Assembly: GCA_965229695.1 (NCBI GenBank)
Contig: OZ245921.1
Span: 2,232,001 to 2,296,000 of the forward strand
Source: JANSYL01 sp965229695
GTDB taxonomy: Bacteria; Pseudomonadota; Alphaproteobacteria; Rhodobacterales; Rhodobacteraceae
Length of the DNA: 64,000 bases
Direction: 5' to 3'
A model generated the notes under the pieces. That model was not told where the DNA came from. It saw only the letters and a list, made by a program, of their open reading frames with translations, and did no database searches. The number at the start of each line of letters is the position of its first letter. Positions within the stretch are counted from its first letter, which is position 1. Made by a program: the position numbers and the translations under genes. Positions 23,841 through 33,246 of this stretch are shown here, piece by piece.

Positions 23841-24577
23841 ATGCAGCGCCCCCCGTCGACTTCCATCACAACCCCCGTGACCATCGATGCCGCGTCTGAG
23901 CATAGGAACGCGGCGGCTTCACCCATATCCTCGGGCTGACTGAAGCGGCCAATCGGGATGGTGGCCAGAAACTTCGTGCGGATCTCGGGCGTGTCTTCCC
24001 CCATGAAGCTGGCCAGCAGCGGCGTTTCCCCGGCCACCGGGGCCAAAGCGTTCACCCGAACCCCATTCGGTGCCAGCTCAACCGCCATGGTTTTGGTGGC
24101 GGTGATCATCCAACCTTTGGAGGCATTGTACCAATTCAGCCGGGGCCGCGGGCTAAGCCCGGCGGTGGAGGCGACGTTCAAAATCGCACCCGTGCCTGCC
24201 GCTTTCATATGGGGCACGATCTCACGCGCGGTCAGATAAACTGATTTGGCATTCACCGCCAAAACCCGGTCAAACTCCTCCTCACTCACGTCTTCCAGCG
24301 GCATGGGCAAATGGGTGATGCCAGCATTGTTCACCAGAATGTCGATCCGCCCCCAAGCCGCCAAAGCGGCCTTGGCCATCGCCGCGACGGAGGCCCCCTG
24401 AGCCACATCCACCACTTGGGCGATGCCGCCAACCTCCTCGGCGATGGCCTGGGCCGCGTCGCCGTTGATATCGGCCACCATGACCGTCGCACCCTCACGT
24501 GCGAAGACCCGCGCGATCCCGGCGCCAAAGCCCGACCCGCCACCGGTGACGATGGCGTATTTCCCCTCAAGTCGCAT
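23837..24577 (-). CDS. SDR family oxidoreductase
   Basis: A 246-residue short-chain dehydrogenase/reductase. The NAD(P)-binding TGGGSGFGAG is at residues 11-20, followed by NNAGITHLPMPLED, the catalytic Ser in NVASTAGLSPRP, YNASK (YxxxK) and the C-terminal TGVVMEVDGGRC. An acidic residue after the second strand (VADINGD) suggests preference for NAD. It overlaps the upstream gene by 11 nt and the cupin by 4. Probably oxidises an alcohol in the same route as the aldehyde dehydrogenase. Confidence 0.93.
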   Translation of the reverse strand: MRLEGKYAIVTGGGSGFGAGIARVFAREGATVMVADINGDAAQAIAEEVGGIAQVVDVAQGASVAAMAKAALAAWGRIDILVNNAGITHLPMPLEDVSEEEFDRVLAVNAKSVYLTAREIVPHMKAAGTGAILNVASTAGLSPRPRLNWYNASKGWMITATKTMAVELAPNGVRVNALAPVAGETPLLASFMGEDTPEIRTKFLATIPIGRFSQPEDMGEAAAFLCSDAASMVTGVVMEVDGGRCI

Positions 24578-25151
24578 GATGTGCCTCTTGCCCTTCGACC
24601 CGTGTTTGCACCCGCCGCGCCTCCAAATCGATCCGTCGCGCCCGCCGCATCGGCAAAAGCGCGATCAAAGCCCCCAGCGCGCCACCCAGATAGCTGGCGT
24701 CATGCATGAAGGCCGCGCGCAGAAATTCGCTGCGATCCAAACCGGCGGGGATCGTCAGATAGCTGTCCATCACCCTAGTCTGATCCGCCACGATGCCCCC
24801 CACCAGCCCGGCCAAAGCGGCGAGCGTCGAGAACACCAGAACCAGCAAAACTGCCCCTAACCCAGCGGCGAAATAGGTGCGCGGCTGCGGAACGGTGAAA
24901 AGCCCCAGCAAAAAAGCGGGAAGCCCGACAAAAAAACCCATCCACCAACTGGCCTGCACCCCGACCCAGGCGGCCCCAAGACGTGCTGGGATGCTTTCCG
25001 AGATGCCGAATTGCGGGAACTTGATGCCGGTGAAATAGGCAGACCCGACCGTGTAGCTGACCTGGTTATGCAACGCACCAAACAGTGCCGCCGCGCCACA
25101 AGCGCCGAGCAAAAGCAGAAAGAAAACCAACACTTTGCCCAACTGGGCCAT
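24567..25151 (-). CDS. integral membrane protein of unknown function
   Basis: A 194-residue protein with four hydrophobic helices (about residues 7-27, 65-88, 96-120 and 150-168), beginning MAQLGKVLVFFLLLLGACGA and ending in a basic tail (RRARRIDLEARRVQTR). No family is recognised with certainty; similar conserved membrane proteins occur in Rhodobacteraceae. It sits inside the ABC/ALDH/SDR operon, overlapping the SDR gene by 11 nt. Confidence 0.75.
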   Translation of the reverse strand: MAQLGKVLVFFLLLLGACGAAALFGALHNQVSYTVGSAYFTGIKFPQFGISESIPARLGAAWVGVQASWWMGFFVGLPAFLLGLFTVPQPRTYFAAGLGAVLLVLVFSTLAALAGLVGGIVADQTRVMDSYLTIPAGLDRSEFLRAAFMHDASYLGGALGALIALLPMRRARRIDLEARRVQTRVEGQEAHHAT

Positions 25152-25214
25152 AGAACCCCTCGCAATGGTGACGTGTTCAGCCTATCGGGCGCGGCTGGGG
25201 CCTGTCCACGGGCA

Positions 25215-26657
25215 TTACCCGTGATAGGCCGCCACCGTTTTCAGGCTGGAAAAGGCATAAAGCGCCTCGATCCCCTTTTCGCGGCCATGGCCCGATTGGC
25301 CGGTGCCACCAAAGGGCAGTTCAACCCCGCCCGCTGCGCCGTAATTGTTCACGAAGACTTGGCCCGCGCGCAGACGCTTTGCCAACCGCATTTGCCGACC
25401 ACCATTTGACGACCAGACCGAGGCAACCAGCCCGTAAACCGTGCCATTGGCGATCTCGACGGCCTCATCTTCTCCATCAAAGGGGATGATCACCTGGACC
25501 GGGCCAAAGATTTCCTCCTGCGATAGCACATGGTCGGGGCCCAAGCCTGCGATCAGCGTGGGCCGCACGTAATGCCCGCCCGAGGCGATATTGGTCACCT
25601 CTCCCTCGGCAATGATCGCGCCTTTGGGGGCCTTTTTCAGATAGGTTTCGACAATCTCTTTCTGGCGCGCTGAAATCAGCGGGCCGACATTCAGATCATC
25701 CAGCGCTGCGCCCACTTTCAGCGCCCGATAAGCGGCGGCCATGCGGTTGCAGACCTCCTCATAAATCGGGCGCTCCACCAGGATGCGGGAGGAGGCCGAA
25801 CAGGTTTGCCCGGCATTCTGAATGCCCGCATTGACGAGGAAGGGCAGGGCCGCGTCCAGATCTGCATCCGCAAAGACCACCTGGGGGGATTTGCCCCCCA
25901 GTTCCAAGGTCACGGGCACCGTGTTTTGCGCCGCTGCCGCCTGCACCAAGCGACCGGTGCGCACCGAGCCGGTGAAGGACAGGTGATGCACGCCCGCATG
26001 CGCCGTCAGCGCCGCGCCCGCCTCGGCCCCCAAGCCGGGCACCACATTCAGCGCCCCGTCGGGCAGCCCGGCCTGGCGCGCCAGATCGGCAAAGGCAAGC
26101 GCGGTCAAACAGGCCTCCTCCGCCGGCTTCAGGACACAAGCATTGCCCATCGCCAAAGCCGCGCCAATCGACCGGCCAATGATCTGCATCGGGTAATTCC
26201 AAGGCACGATATGCCCCGTCACCCCATGGGGTTCGCGCAGGGTGTAAACGGTGAAACCATCCTGGAACGGAATGGTTTCGCCCATCAGCTTGTCCGCCGC
26301 CCCGCCGTAAAACTCGCAATACCGCGCCAGGGCGGTTACATCGCTGCGCGCTTGGGTCAGGGGTTTGCCAACATCGGTGGCTTCCATTTCGGCCAATTGA
26401 TCGGCGTGCTCCAAAACCAGCGCGCCGAGCCGCGCCAGAATGCGCCCGCGTTCAAAGGCAACCATCTTGCCCCACGGCCCGTCCAGGGCGGTGTGGGCGG
26501 CCCGGACGGCGGCATCGATATCCTCAGCCCCGCCGCGCGCGATCTCGCATATGGGCGCACCGCTTGACGGGTCGATCAGCGGCAAGGTCTGGCCCGAGGC
26601 TGGTGCCTGCCACTGCCCACCAATGAATACCTGCGTGGTGTCGAACCAGGGTGTCAT
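25215..26657 (-). CDS. aldehyde dehydrogenase family protein
   Basis: A 480-residue NAD(P)-dependent aldehyde dehydrogenase. It has the GHIVPWNYPM segment, FTGSVRTGRL cofactor loop, catalytic Glu in LELGGKSPQV and catalytic Cys in NAGQTCSASSRILV, ending with QSGHGREKGIEAL. Length is normal. It follows the VOC-like gene by 12 bp in the ten-gene operon and likely turns an aldehyde from the imported substrate into an acid. Confidence 0.95.
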   Translation of the reverse strand: MTPWFDTTQVFIGGQWQAPASGQTLPLIDPSSGAPICEIARGGAEDIDAAVRAAHTALDGPWGKMVAFERGRILARLGALVLEHADQLAEMEATDVGKPLTQARSDVTALARYCEFYGGAADKLMGETIPFQDGFTVYTLREPHGVTGHIVPWNYPMQIIGRSIGAALAMGNACVLKPAEEACLTALAFADLARQAGLPDGALNVVPGLGAEAGAALTAHAGVHHLSFTGSVRTGRLVQAAAAQNTVPVTLELGGKSPQVVFADADLDAALPFLVNAGIQNAGQTCSASSRILVERPIYEEVCNRMAAAYRALKVGAALDDLNVGPLISARQKEIVETYLKKAPKGAIIAEGEVTNIASGGHYVRPTLIAGLGPDHVLSQEEIFGPVQVIIPFDGEDEAVEIANGTVYGLVASVWSSNGGRQMRLAKRLRAGQVFVNNYGAAGGVELPFGGTGQSGHGREKGIEALYAFSSLKTVAAYHG

Positions 26658-26669
26658 GCGCCATCCTCC

Positions 26670-27131
26670 TTAAGCGTCAAATCCAAACATGCCGCGCCAG
26701 TTCGCAGCCGTCATGCCCGTGCGATAGGCTGCTTGCATGGCGGGGTCCAGAACCTCGATCAGAATTCGCCCGTCAATCCACAGTTCGACACAGGAAAAGG
26801 GGCCACGGTCACAGATACGGGCGGACCATTCGGCCTGCGCGCCAATCGCACAAATTTCGGCAGCGCTAAGCGGCGATGCAATGGCAGCATGGGCAAAGCT
26901 TGCCCCATCATCGCGCGGGCCCGTGGTAAAGGCCACGGTGGCTGGCCCAGCTTCAATCAGGGCGGTTTCGGGATAGACCTCAATCGCGCTGCCATCGTCG
27001 GCGGCAGCAAAGGCGATCCAAGCGCCGGGGCAGGGTGGGAATGGAAACGCCTCACCCCCCAAAATCCGGGCGAGCGTGGTGGCAGCGCCATGCGGGTCGG
27101 TAGCTTTGATCGACACATGCAACAGGCTCAT
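26670..27131 (-). CDS. VOC/glyoxalase-like protein
   Basis: A 153-residue protein beginning LLHVSIKATDPHGAATTLAR and containing GAWIAFAAADDGSAIEVYP, which resembles the beta-alpha-beta-beta-beta module of vicinal oxygen chelate proteins. Metal ligands cannot be fixed with certainty. It overlaps the ABC ATPase gene by ATGA and precedes the aldehyde dehydrogenase. Similar proteins are often annotated only as hypothetical. Confidence 0.7.
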   Translation of the reverse strand: MSLLHVSIKATDPHGAATTLARILGGEAFPFPPCPGAWIAFAAADDGSAIEVYPETALIEAGPATVAFTTGPRDDGASFAHAAIASPLSAAEICAIGAQAEWSARICDRGPFSCVELWIDGRILIEVLDPAMQAAYRTGMTAANWRGMFGFDA

Positions 27132-28696
27132 GACGCGATATCCAGCGTCGGTGCGGCGGCCAGCAGGGATTGGGTGTACGGGTGTTCAGGCGCGGAGAAA
27201 ACGCGTTCGGTTTCGCCCTGTTCGACGATCCGACCCTTGCGCATCACCAGCACCCGGTCGGTGATTGTGCGCACCACCGAAAGGTCATGGCTAATAAACA
27301 GATAGGACAGCGCGAAGCTGGCTTGCAACTCACTGAGCAGGTCCAAAATGCGGGCGCGCACCGACACATCCAGGGCCGAGACCGCCTCGTCCAAGACAAT
27401 GATATCGGGCCGTGTGATCAAGGCGCGGGCGATGGCGATGCGTTGGCGCTGCCCGCCAGAAAACTCATGCGGGTATTTGTCCATATCGCTGGGTGACAGA
27501 TGTACCGCTTCAAGCGCTTCGGCCACGCGGTCGCGCCGTTTCTGCCCCTGCGGTGGGGTCGGCATCAGGTGAAAGGGTTCCGCCACCAAGCGTTCGACCC
27601 GCCAGCGCGGATTGAAGCTGCCATAGGGGTCTTGGAACACGACCTGAATGCCCGCGCGCAGGGCGTCGGGGAAATCGGGCCCAACGGCCTGCCCAAAGGC
27701 TTTAATCTCGCCCGATTGCACCGGCTCCAGCCCCAAAATAGCGCGGGCCAGGGTCGATTTTCCGCAGCCGCTTTCGCCGACCAGCCCAACGCTTTCGCCG
27801 CTGCGCAGTTGAAAGCTGACGCCATCAACCGCCACCAGCGGCGCGCCACGGCGAAACAGGCCCGCCCGCGCGCCGGGATAGCTGCGGCGCACCTCTCTCA
27901 AATCCAAAAGCACCTCATCGGTGGGCGTATCTGCCCGATCCGGTTGGTGGGACGACGCCGCGAAAAGCGCCCGGGTATAGGGGTGGCGTTGCTGGGTCAG
28001 AACCTGCTGCGTGTTGCCCTGTTCGACAATCCGCCCGGTCTGCATCACAGCGATCCGCGCCGCCATGTCCGAGACCACCGCCAAATCATGGGTGATCAGC
28101 AGAAGTGACATGTTTTCTTCGGCGACCAGCTCTTTCAGAAGGTCGAGGATTTGCGCCTGCGTGGTCACATCCAACGCGGTTGTCGGTTCATCGGCGATCA
28201 GCAGGCGTGGATGCAACGCAATGGCCGAGGCGATGCAGACCCGCTGCCGTTGCCCCCCCGATAACTCATGCGGATAGCGATCCATACCGATATGGGACAG
28301 GCCCACGCGATCCAGCCGGTCGCGCGCGATCTCTAACGCCTCGGCGCGGCTGGCTTTGCCATGGATGGTCAGGGTTTCGGCCACCTGATCGCCAATGGTC
28401 TGCACCGGGTTCAGGGCGGTCATCGGCTCTTGGAAGATCATGCTGATGTCATTGCCGCGTACATCGCATAGCTCTTGCTCGGTCAGCTCACCAAGGTCGG
28501 TGTCGTCCAAAGCCAAGCGCCCCGAGGACCGCGCGCCTTGCGGCAAGAGGCCCATCAGCGCCAGCGCAGTCATGGACTTGCCCGATCCGCTTTCGCCCAC
28601 CAGCCCGAAAATCTCACCTTCATCAATCGACAGCGACACATCTTGCAAGATGTCTGTGCCGTGGATCGACAGGTTCAGCGCCTCAATCTCGATCAT
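27128..28696 (-). CDS. peptide-type ABC transporter, fused double ATP-binding protein
   Basis: A 522-residue fusion of DppD- and DppF-like ATPases (YejF-like layout). Domain 1: GESGSGKSMT (Walker A, about residue 35-44), LSGGQRQRVCIASA, LLIADEPTTALD. Domain 2: GESGCGKSTL (about 308-317), FSGGQRQRIAIARA, IIVLDEAVSALD. Both nucleotide sites look intact. It overlaps the permease gene by 4 nt. Energises import of peptides or related solutes. Confidence 0.95.
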   Translation of the reverse strand: MIEIEALNLSIHGTDILQDVSLSIDEGEIFGLVGESGSGKSMTALALMGLLPQGARSSGRLALDDTDLGELTEQELCDVRGNDISMIFQEPMTALNPVQTIGDQVAETLTIHGKASRAEALEIARDRLDRVGLSHIGMDRYPHELSGGQRQRVCIASAIALHPRLLIADEPTTALDVTTQAQILDLLKELVAEENMSLLLITHDLAVVSDMAARIAVMQTGRIVEQGNTQQVLTQQRHPYTRALFAASSHQPDRADTPTDEVLLDLREVRRSYPGARAGLFRRGAPLVAVDGVSFQLRSGESVGLVGESGCGKSTLARAILGLEPVQSGEIKAFGQAVGPDFPDALRAGIQVVFQDPYGSFNPRWRVERLVAEPFHLMPTPPQGQKRRDRVAEALEAVHLSPSDMDKYPHEFSGGQRQRIAIARALITRPDIIVLDEAVSALDVSVRARILDLLSELQASFALSYLFISHDLSVVRTITDRVLVMRKGRIVEQGETERVFSAPEHPYTQSLLAAAPTLDIAS

Positions 28697-29517
28697 GTGC
28701 GCGCCCGCCTTAGCCTTGGGTCGAGCGCATCGCGCAAGCCGTCACCCATCAGGTTCAGCCCCAGCACCATCAGCACAATCGCCAGGCCCGGCAGCACGGC
28801 CAGCATCGGGTGCGTGTAGATCATCGTTTGCGCCTCGGCCAACATACGGCCCCAGGATGGCGTGGGTGGCTGAACGCCCAGGCCCACATAGCTCAGAGCT
28901 GCTTCGGCCAGGATGCCCAGGGAAAACTGGATCGTGGCCTGCACGATCAGCAGGTTCAGAATATTGGGCAGGATATGTTCGAGGCTGATCCGCGTCGCGC
29001 CCTTGCCCGCCGTCCGGGCGGCCAGGATGTAATCCAAGGTCCATAGCGACAGCGCCCCGCCACGCGCGACACGGGCAAAGACGGGGATGTTGAAAATCCC
29101 GATGGCAAGGATCGCGTTGGTGGCCGATGGCCCGTAGCGCGCAGTGATTAGGATGGCGATAACCAGCGAGGGGAAGGCAAAGATCAGGTCATTGCCGCGC
29201 ATGATCACTTCGTCCAGCAAGCTTCCGCGCGACGCGGCGGCGGCGAGCCCCAGCGGCACGCCGATGCCCACGCCAATCCCGACCGCGATGATCGCCACCG
29301 CGATCGAGGTTTGGCTGCCCACCATCAGCATTGACAGCATATCGCGCCCAAATTGGTCGGTCCCCAACAGATAGCTGGCCGAGGCCGGTTGTAGCCGGTC
29401 AGAGATGCTGAGCGTTTCGACATCATGCGGCGTCCAAACCAGGCTGATCAACGCGATGGCCAGAAACACCAGGCTGATCGCGGCACCGATCCAAAGGGCG
29501 GGGGGCAGGCGTTTCAT
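28693..29517 (-). CDS. peptide-type ABC transporter, permease (DppC-like)
   Basis: A 274-residue inner-membrane protein: LGTDQFGRDMLSMLMVGSQT near the start is the classic DppC/OppC block. The EAA loop region is ARTAGKGATRISLEHILPN. About six helices. ATGA overlaps on both sides with the other permease and the ATPase. Confidence 0.95.
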   Translation of the reverse strand: MKRLPPALWIGAAISLVFLAIALISLVWTPHDVETLSISDRLQPASASYLLGTDQFGRDMLSMLMVGSQTSIAVAIIAVGIGVGIGVPLGLAAAASRGSLLDEVIMRGNDLIFAFPSLVIAILITARYGPSATNAILAIGIFNIPVFARVARGGALSLWTLDYILAARTAGKGATRISLEHILPNILNLLIVQATIQFSLGILAEAALSYVGLGVQPPTPSWGRMLAEAQTMIYTHPMLAVLPGLAIVLMVLGLNLMGDGLRDALDPRLRRART

Positions 29518-30455
29518 GATCGGCGCAACCTGGGATCGACAATCGCATAGGCCACATCCACCAAGAAGGTGACCAGGATAACCGCGAACACCAAAAGCAT
29601 CGTGACCGATTCCACCACGATCAGATCGCGCTGTGTGATGCCTTGGAAAATCAGCCGCCCAAGGCCCGGCAGGAAGAATACGTTTTCAATAATGATGCCG
29701 CCCGCCAGCAAAAAGGAGAACTGCAACCCGATGATCGTCAGCACCGGGATCAACGCATTTCGCACACCGTGGCGCAGCACCGCCTGACGTCGAGACAATC
29801 CCTTGGCTCGGGCGGTGCGGATGTAATCCTGGTTCAAGGTTTCCAAAAGGGCCGAGCGCATCACCCGCGCCAGGATCGAGGCCTGCGGCAGCGCCAAGGC
29901 GACGGCCGGCAGCGTCAGCGCTTTGATCGCAGCGCCCGGATCATCCCAGCCCGGAAAACCGCCCGCTGAAAACCAGCGCAACGTGACCGCAAACAGCAGG
30001 ACCAGCAGCATCGCAAACCAGAAATTCGGTACCGCGATGCCAAGCTGCGTGGCGCCCATGATCCCGTAATCGGTTGCCGTACCACGTGTCGCGGCGGCGA
30101 TGATGCCGATGGGCAGCGCGATCAGGGTGGATAAGGCCAGGGCATAAGCGGCCAAGGGCAGCGACACCCAGAGCCGATCCAATATCAGCTCACTCACTGG
30201 GACGCGGTAGGTGTAGGAAATGCCGAAATCCCCCACCAACATGCCCCCAACCCAGGCCAGATAGCGGTCGAATTTACTGCCATCCAGGCCCAGTTCACCG
30301 CGCAGGGCGGCTAGGTTGTCTTCGGTGGCGTTCAGGCCCAACATGAAGGCGGCTGGGTCGCCGGGGATGACCTCGATCAGGGCGAAAATCACCCAGCTGG
30401 CGATCACAAGCGACAGCGCCAAAGATAGGGCTCGGGTCAGGATATAAGCCAGCAT
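29514..30455 (-). CDS. peptide-type ABC transporter, permease (DppB-like)
   Basis: A 313-residue permease: MLAYILTRALSLALSLVIAS at the start, IPGDPAAFMLG, LGLDGSKFDRYLAWVGGML, the EAA loop TARAKGLSRRQAVLRHGVRN and FFLPGLGRLIF. It is the first gene of a ten-gene minus-strand operon (to 22151). The substrate-binding protein is not in the operon; a family-5 candidate lies at 34615-36087. Confidence 0.95.
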   Translation of the reverse strand: MLAYILTRALSLALSLVIASWVIFALIEVIPGDPAAFMLGLNATEDNLAALRGELGLDGSKFDRYLAWVGGMLVGDFGISYTYRVPVSELILDRLWVSLPLAAYALALSTLIALPIGIIAAATRGTATDYGIMGATQLGIAVPNFWFAMLLVLLFAVTLRWFSAGGFPGWDDPGAAIKALTLPAVALALPQASILARVMRSALLETLNQDYIRTARAKGLSRRQAVLRHGVRNALIPVLTIIGLQFSFLLAGGIIIENVFFLPGLGRLIFQGITQRDLIVVESVTMLLVFAVILVTFLVDVAYAIVDPRLRRS

Positions 30456-30518
30456 GGGGCCGAGCGTAATCGGGGCGTCGCCGATGGGCCAGTGCGGAAT
30501 TGAAAGGGGCTGTCGGGA

Positions 30519-30860
30519 ATGGACGACGCTGCATCCAGATCGGTTAAGTCAGAGGCGATCATGGCCCTGCGCGTGATTATGGATGCGCATGGATTGGCGG
30601 TTTTGTTGCGTCGGCCCGCATCGCCGGATCAACCAATTTGCGTGATCGCGGCCTCGACCTGTGCCAAGTTGCCCCGCGATTTGGAGGCCCCGGATTGGAA
30701 GGATTTTCAGGCGGGCTTGAAACCGACCGATCAGATCGGCGTCGACAGCTCCGAATGGCCAGCAGCCGCGTTGCGGGCCTTAAGGGCGAGCCTCTCCCCC
30801 CTGCGCTTGGTCGATATGTCCCGCCAAATCGCTGATCAGGTGGCGGATCGGTCCCAGTAG
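30519..30860 (+). CDS. hypothetical protein
   Basis: A 113-residue open frame divergent from the DppB-like gene. MDDAASRSVKSEAIMALRVI and CVIAASTCAKLPRDLEAPDW suggest a soluble helical protein. The upstream GGGAATG gives only a weak ribosome site and no family is recognised. It could be a small orphan gene or a chance frame; the absence of a better gene in 30456-31041 favours real coding. Confidence 0.45.
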   Translation: MDDAASRSVKSEAIMALRVIMDAHGLAVLLRRPASPDQPICVIAASTCAKLPRDLEAPDWKDFQAGLKPTDQIGVDSSEWPAAALRALRASLSPLRLVDMSRQIADQVADRSQ

Positions 30861-30912
30861 AGGCCGCTGGTCGGCCCGGCATCGATGCTCACGCACAGCC
30901 CTTGCAGCCAAT

Positions 30913-30930
30913 ATGACAGTTTTACGACCA
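30913..30930 (-). promoter_or_regulatory. possible Pho box upstream of the phytase-like gene
   Basis: ATGACAG-TTTT-ACGACCA on the plus strand is a PhoB-type site in reverse: the first half and AT spacer match the consensus (half-site CTGTCAT on the other strand), while the second half matches only 4 of 7. It lies about 110 bp before the secreted esterase start. Binding is inferred. Confidence 0.35.
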
Positions 30931-31041
30931 ACGCATTTTCCCTCGCCTCTTTTACAAAACTGACATGGACTCATGCTGTGAACGGGCCGGGCTTCGCGCG
31001 GGGTAGCGCGGGGCTCACCACGTCCGACAGGAGAGACACCA

Positions 31042-33180
31042 ATGACCCGTTCCATGGTGACGCTGACCTCGGCACTGGCGCTGCTTGCTGGTCCCGCGCT
31101 CGCGCAAGACATGAATTTCAACCGCATCGCTTCGTTCATGGTGGCCGCCAACGCGCCCGATGCCGAAGAAAGCTCGGCCGAGATCATTTCGGCCACCGCT
31201 GATGGCATGACCTTGGTTTATACCGATGGCCCCGCCGAGGTGATCGGCTTTATCGACATCACCGATCCCACCGCCCCGGTCGCCGCCGGTGCCATCGCGC
31301 TGGAGGGTGAACCGACCAGCGTTTCCGTTTACGGCATGACCGCGTATGCCGGTGAAAACACATCGGAAGATTACATCAACGTATCCGGCGTCCTGCACGC
31401 CATCGATGTGCCCACGCAAAGCGTTGTCGCCTCCTGTGATTTGGGCGGACAGCCCGACAGTGTGGCTGTGGCACCCGATGGCAGCTTTGTCGCCGTGGCC
31501 ATCGAAAACGAACGTGACGAAGACCTTGGCGAAGGCCGCGTGCCGCAAATGCCCGCTGGGTTTGTCGCCATCGTTCCGACCACCGACGGTGGTTTGGACT
31601 GTGGCGCGATGATCCAGGCCGACATCACAGGGCTGGCCAATATCGCGGGCGAAGACCCCGAGCCGGAATTTGTCGCCATCAATGGCGAAAACGAAATTGT
31701 GGTCACGCTGCAAGAAAACAACCACATGATCGTGCTAGCCGCTGACGGTTCGGTCCTAAGCCATTTTTCGGCCGGCGAGGTCGAATTGGTCGGCGTCGAC
31801 ACCGAAGAAGAAGGCGCGCTGACCTTCGATCAGACCATCACTGTCGTGCGCGAGCCCGACTCGGTCGCATGGATCGATGACACGCATTTTGCCACCGCCA
31901 ACGAAGGTGACATGGATGGCGGCTCGCGCGGCTGGACGATCTTTAGCCAGGACGGTGCGGTGGTCTACGAAAGCGGCGTTAGCTTCGAACACGCAATTAT
32001 CGAGCTGGGCCATTACCCCGAAGAACGCTCGGGCAACAAAGGCGTTGAGCCCGAAAGCGTCACCTTCGATGTGTTCAATGGCACGCCCTATGTGTTCGTC
32101 GGCGCAGAACGCTCGTCGATTGTCGGCGTCTATGACGTGACCGATCCTGCCAATCCGGTGCTGGAACAGCTTTTGCCTTCGGGCATTGGGCCCGAAGGGT
32201 ATGTGACCATTCCCGAACGGGGTCTGCTGATCTCGGCCAATGAGGTCGACGATGCCGGGCCGCGGGCGCATGTGATGATTTTTGAGTACCAGGACGCGCC
32301 CGCGGTCTACCCGCACCTAACCAGTGCGGGCATGGATGACCTGACCGGTTGGGGTGCGATCTCGGGCCAGGTGATGGCCGAAGATGGCACCATCTACGCC
32401 GTGTCCGACAGCTTCTATGGCATGCAGCCGACGATCTTCCACATCGATGTCAGCGAAACCCCGGCCCGCATCGTGGACGCGATCCGCGTCACCCGCGAAG
32501 GGCAGCCGGCCCAATTGATGGATATGGAAGGCATCGCCCTGGATGGGGATGGTGGCTTCTGGATCGCCTCGGAAGGCCGCTCTGACCGCTTGGTTCCACA
32601 CGCGATCTATCATGTGAATGGCGATGGCACGCTCGAAGACTACATCGCGTTGCCCGACGAGCTTTTGGCGGTTGAACGCCGCTTTGGCTTTGAGGGTATC
32701 ACCCGCGTGGAGGATATGCTCTATATCGCCGTTCAGCGCGAATGGCGGGATGACCCGGACAACCACGCCAAGGTTCTGGGCTATAACCTGGAAACCGAGG
32801 AATGGTCGTTCATCCACTACCCGCTGACCGAACCCGCCACCGGCTGGGTGGGTCTGAGCGAGATCGTGGCCCATGGCGATTACGTCTATTTCATCGAACG
32901 CGACAATCAGCATGATGACCGCGCCGTGACCAAGCAGATCACCCGCGTGCCCTTGTCGGCTTTGGACGCCATGGTTGCCCTGGGCGAAACCCCTGCCGTG
33001 CTAGAGCCGGAATTGGTGGTTGACCTGCTGCCTTACCTGACAGCGACCGGTGGCTATGTCTTGGATAAGGTGGAAGGTCTGGCCATTGCCGAAGATGGGA
33101 CGATGTGGATTTCGACCGACAATGACGGGGTCGATGACCATTCGGGTGAAACGATGTTCTTCTCCATCTCGATGGAGTAG
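31042..33180 (+). CDS. secreted esterase-like phytase family protein
   Basis: A 712-residue exported protein: signal peptide MTRSMVTLTSALALLAGPALA (cleavage near 21-22). The N-terminal two-thirds (about 30-420) form a beta-propeller region with ITDPTAPVAAG and VTDPANPVLEQL repeats, of the choice-of-anchor I type. The C-terminal third (about 430-710) resembles the phytase-like esterase domain PF13449 (DMEGIALDGDGGFWIASEGR, FGFEGITRVEDMLYIAVQ, KVEGLAIAEDGTMWISTDND). It is very acidic, as is usual for marine secreted proteins. Probably periplasmic or extracellular phosphoester or sugar-phosphate related; a Pho box candidate lies upstream and a terminator downstream. Confidence 0.88.
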   Translation: MTRSMVTLTSALALLAGPALAQDMNFNRIASFMVAANAPDAEESSAEIISATADGMTLVYTDGPAEVIGFIDITDPTAPVAAGAIALEGEPTSVSVYGMTAYAGENTSEDYINVSGVLHAIDVPTQSVVASCDLGGQPDSVAVAPDGSFVAVAIENERDEDLGEGRVPQMPAGFVAIVPTTDGGLDCGAMIQADITGLANIAGEDPEPEFVAINGENEIVVTLQENNHMIVLAADGSVLSHFSAGEVELVGVDTEEEGALTFDQTITVVREPDSVAWIDDTHFATANEGDMDGGSRGWTIFSQDGAVVYESGVSFEHAIIELGHYPEERSGNKGVEPESVTFDVFNGTPYVFVGAERSSIVGVYDVTDPANPVLEQLLPSGIGPEGYVTIPERGLLISANEVDDAGPRAHVMIFEYQDAPAVYPHLTSAGMDDLTGWGAISGQVMAEDGTIYAVSDSFYGMQPTIFHIDVSETPARIVDAIRVTREGQPAQLMDMEGIALDGDGGFWIASEGRSDRLVPHAIYHVNGDGTLEDYIALPDELLAVERRFGFEGITRVEDMLYIAVQREWRDDPDNHAKVLGYNLETEEWSFIHYPLTEPATGWVGLSEIVAHGDYVYFIERDNQHDDRAVTKQITRVPLSALDAMVALGETPAVLEPELVVDLLPYLTATGGYVLDKVEGLAIAEDGTMWISTDNDGVDDHSGETMFFSISME

Positions 33181-33214
33181 CGCGGCTTTCAAACAAACGA
33201 TTTCATGACGCTCC

Positions 33215-33246
33215 GCCCCCGCAGATATTGCTGCGGGGGCTTTTTT
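33215..33246 (+). terminator. Rho-independent terminator of the phytase-like gene
   Basis: GCCCCCGCAG and CTGCGGGGGC arms with loop ATATTG, then six T. It lies 35 nt after the stop codon; the T-run touches the 3' end of the convergent HxlR gene. Confidence 0.9.
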
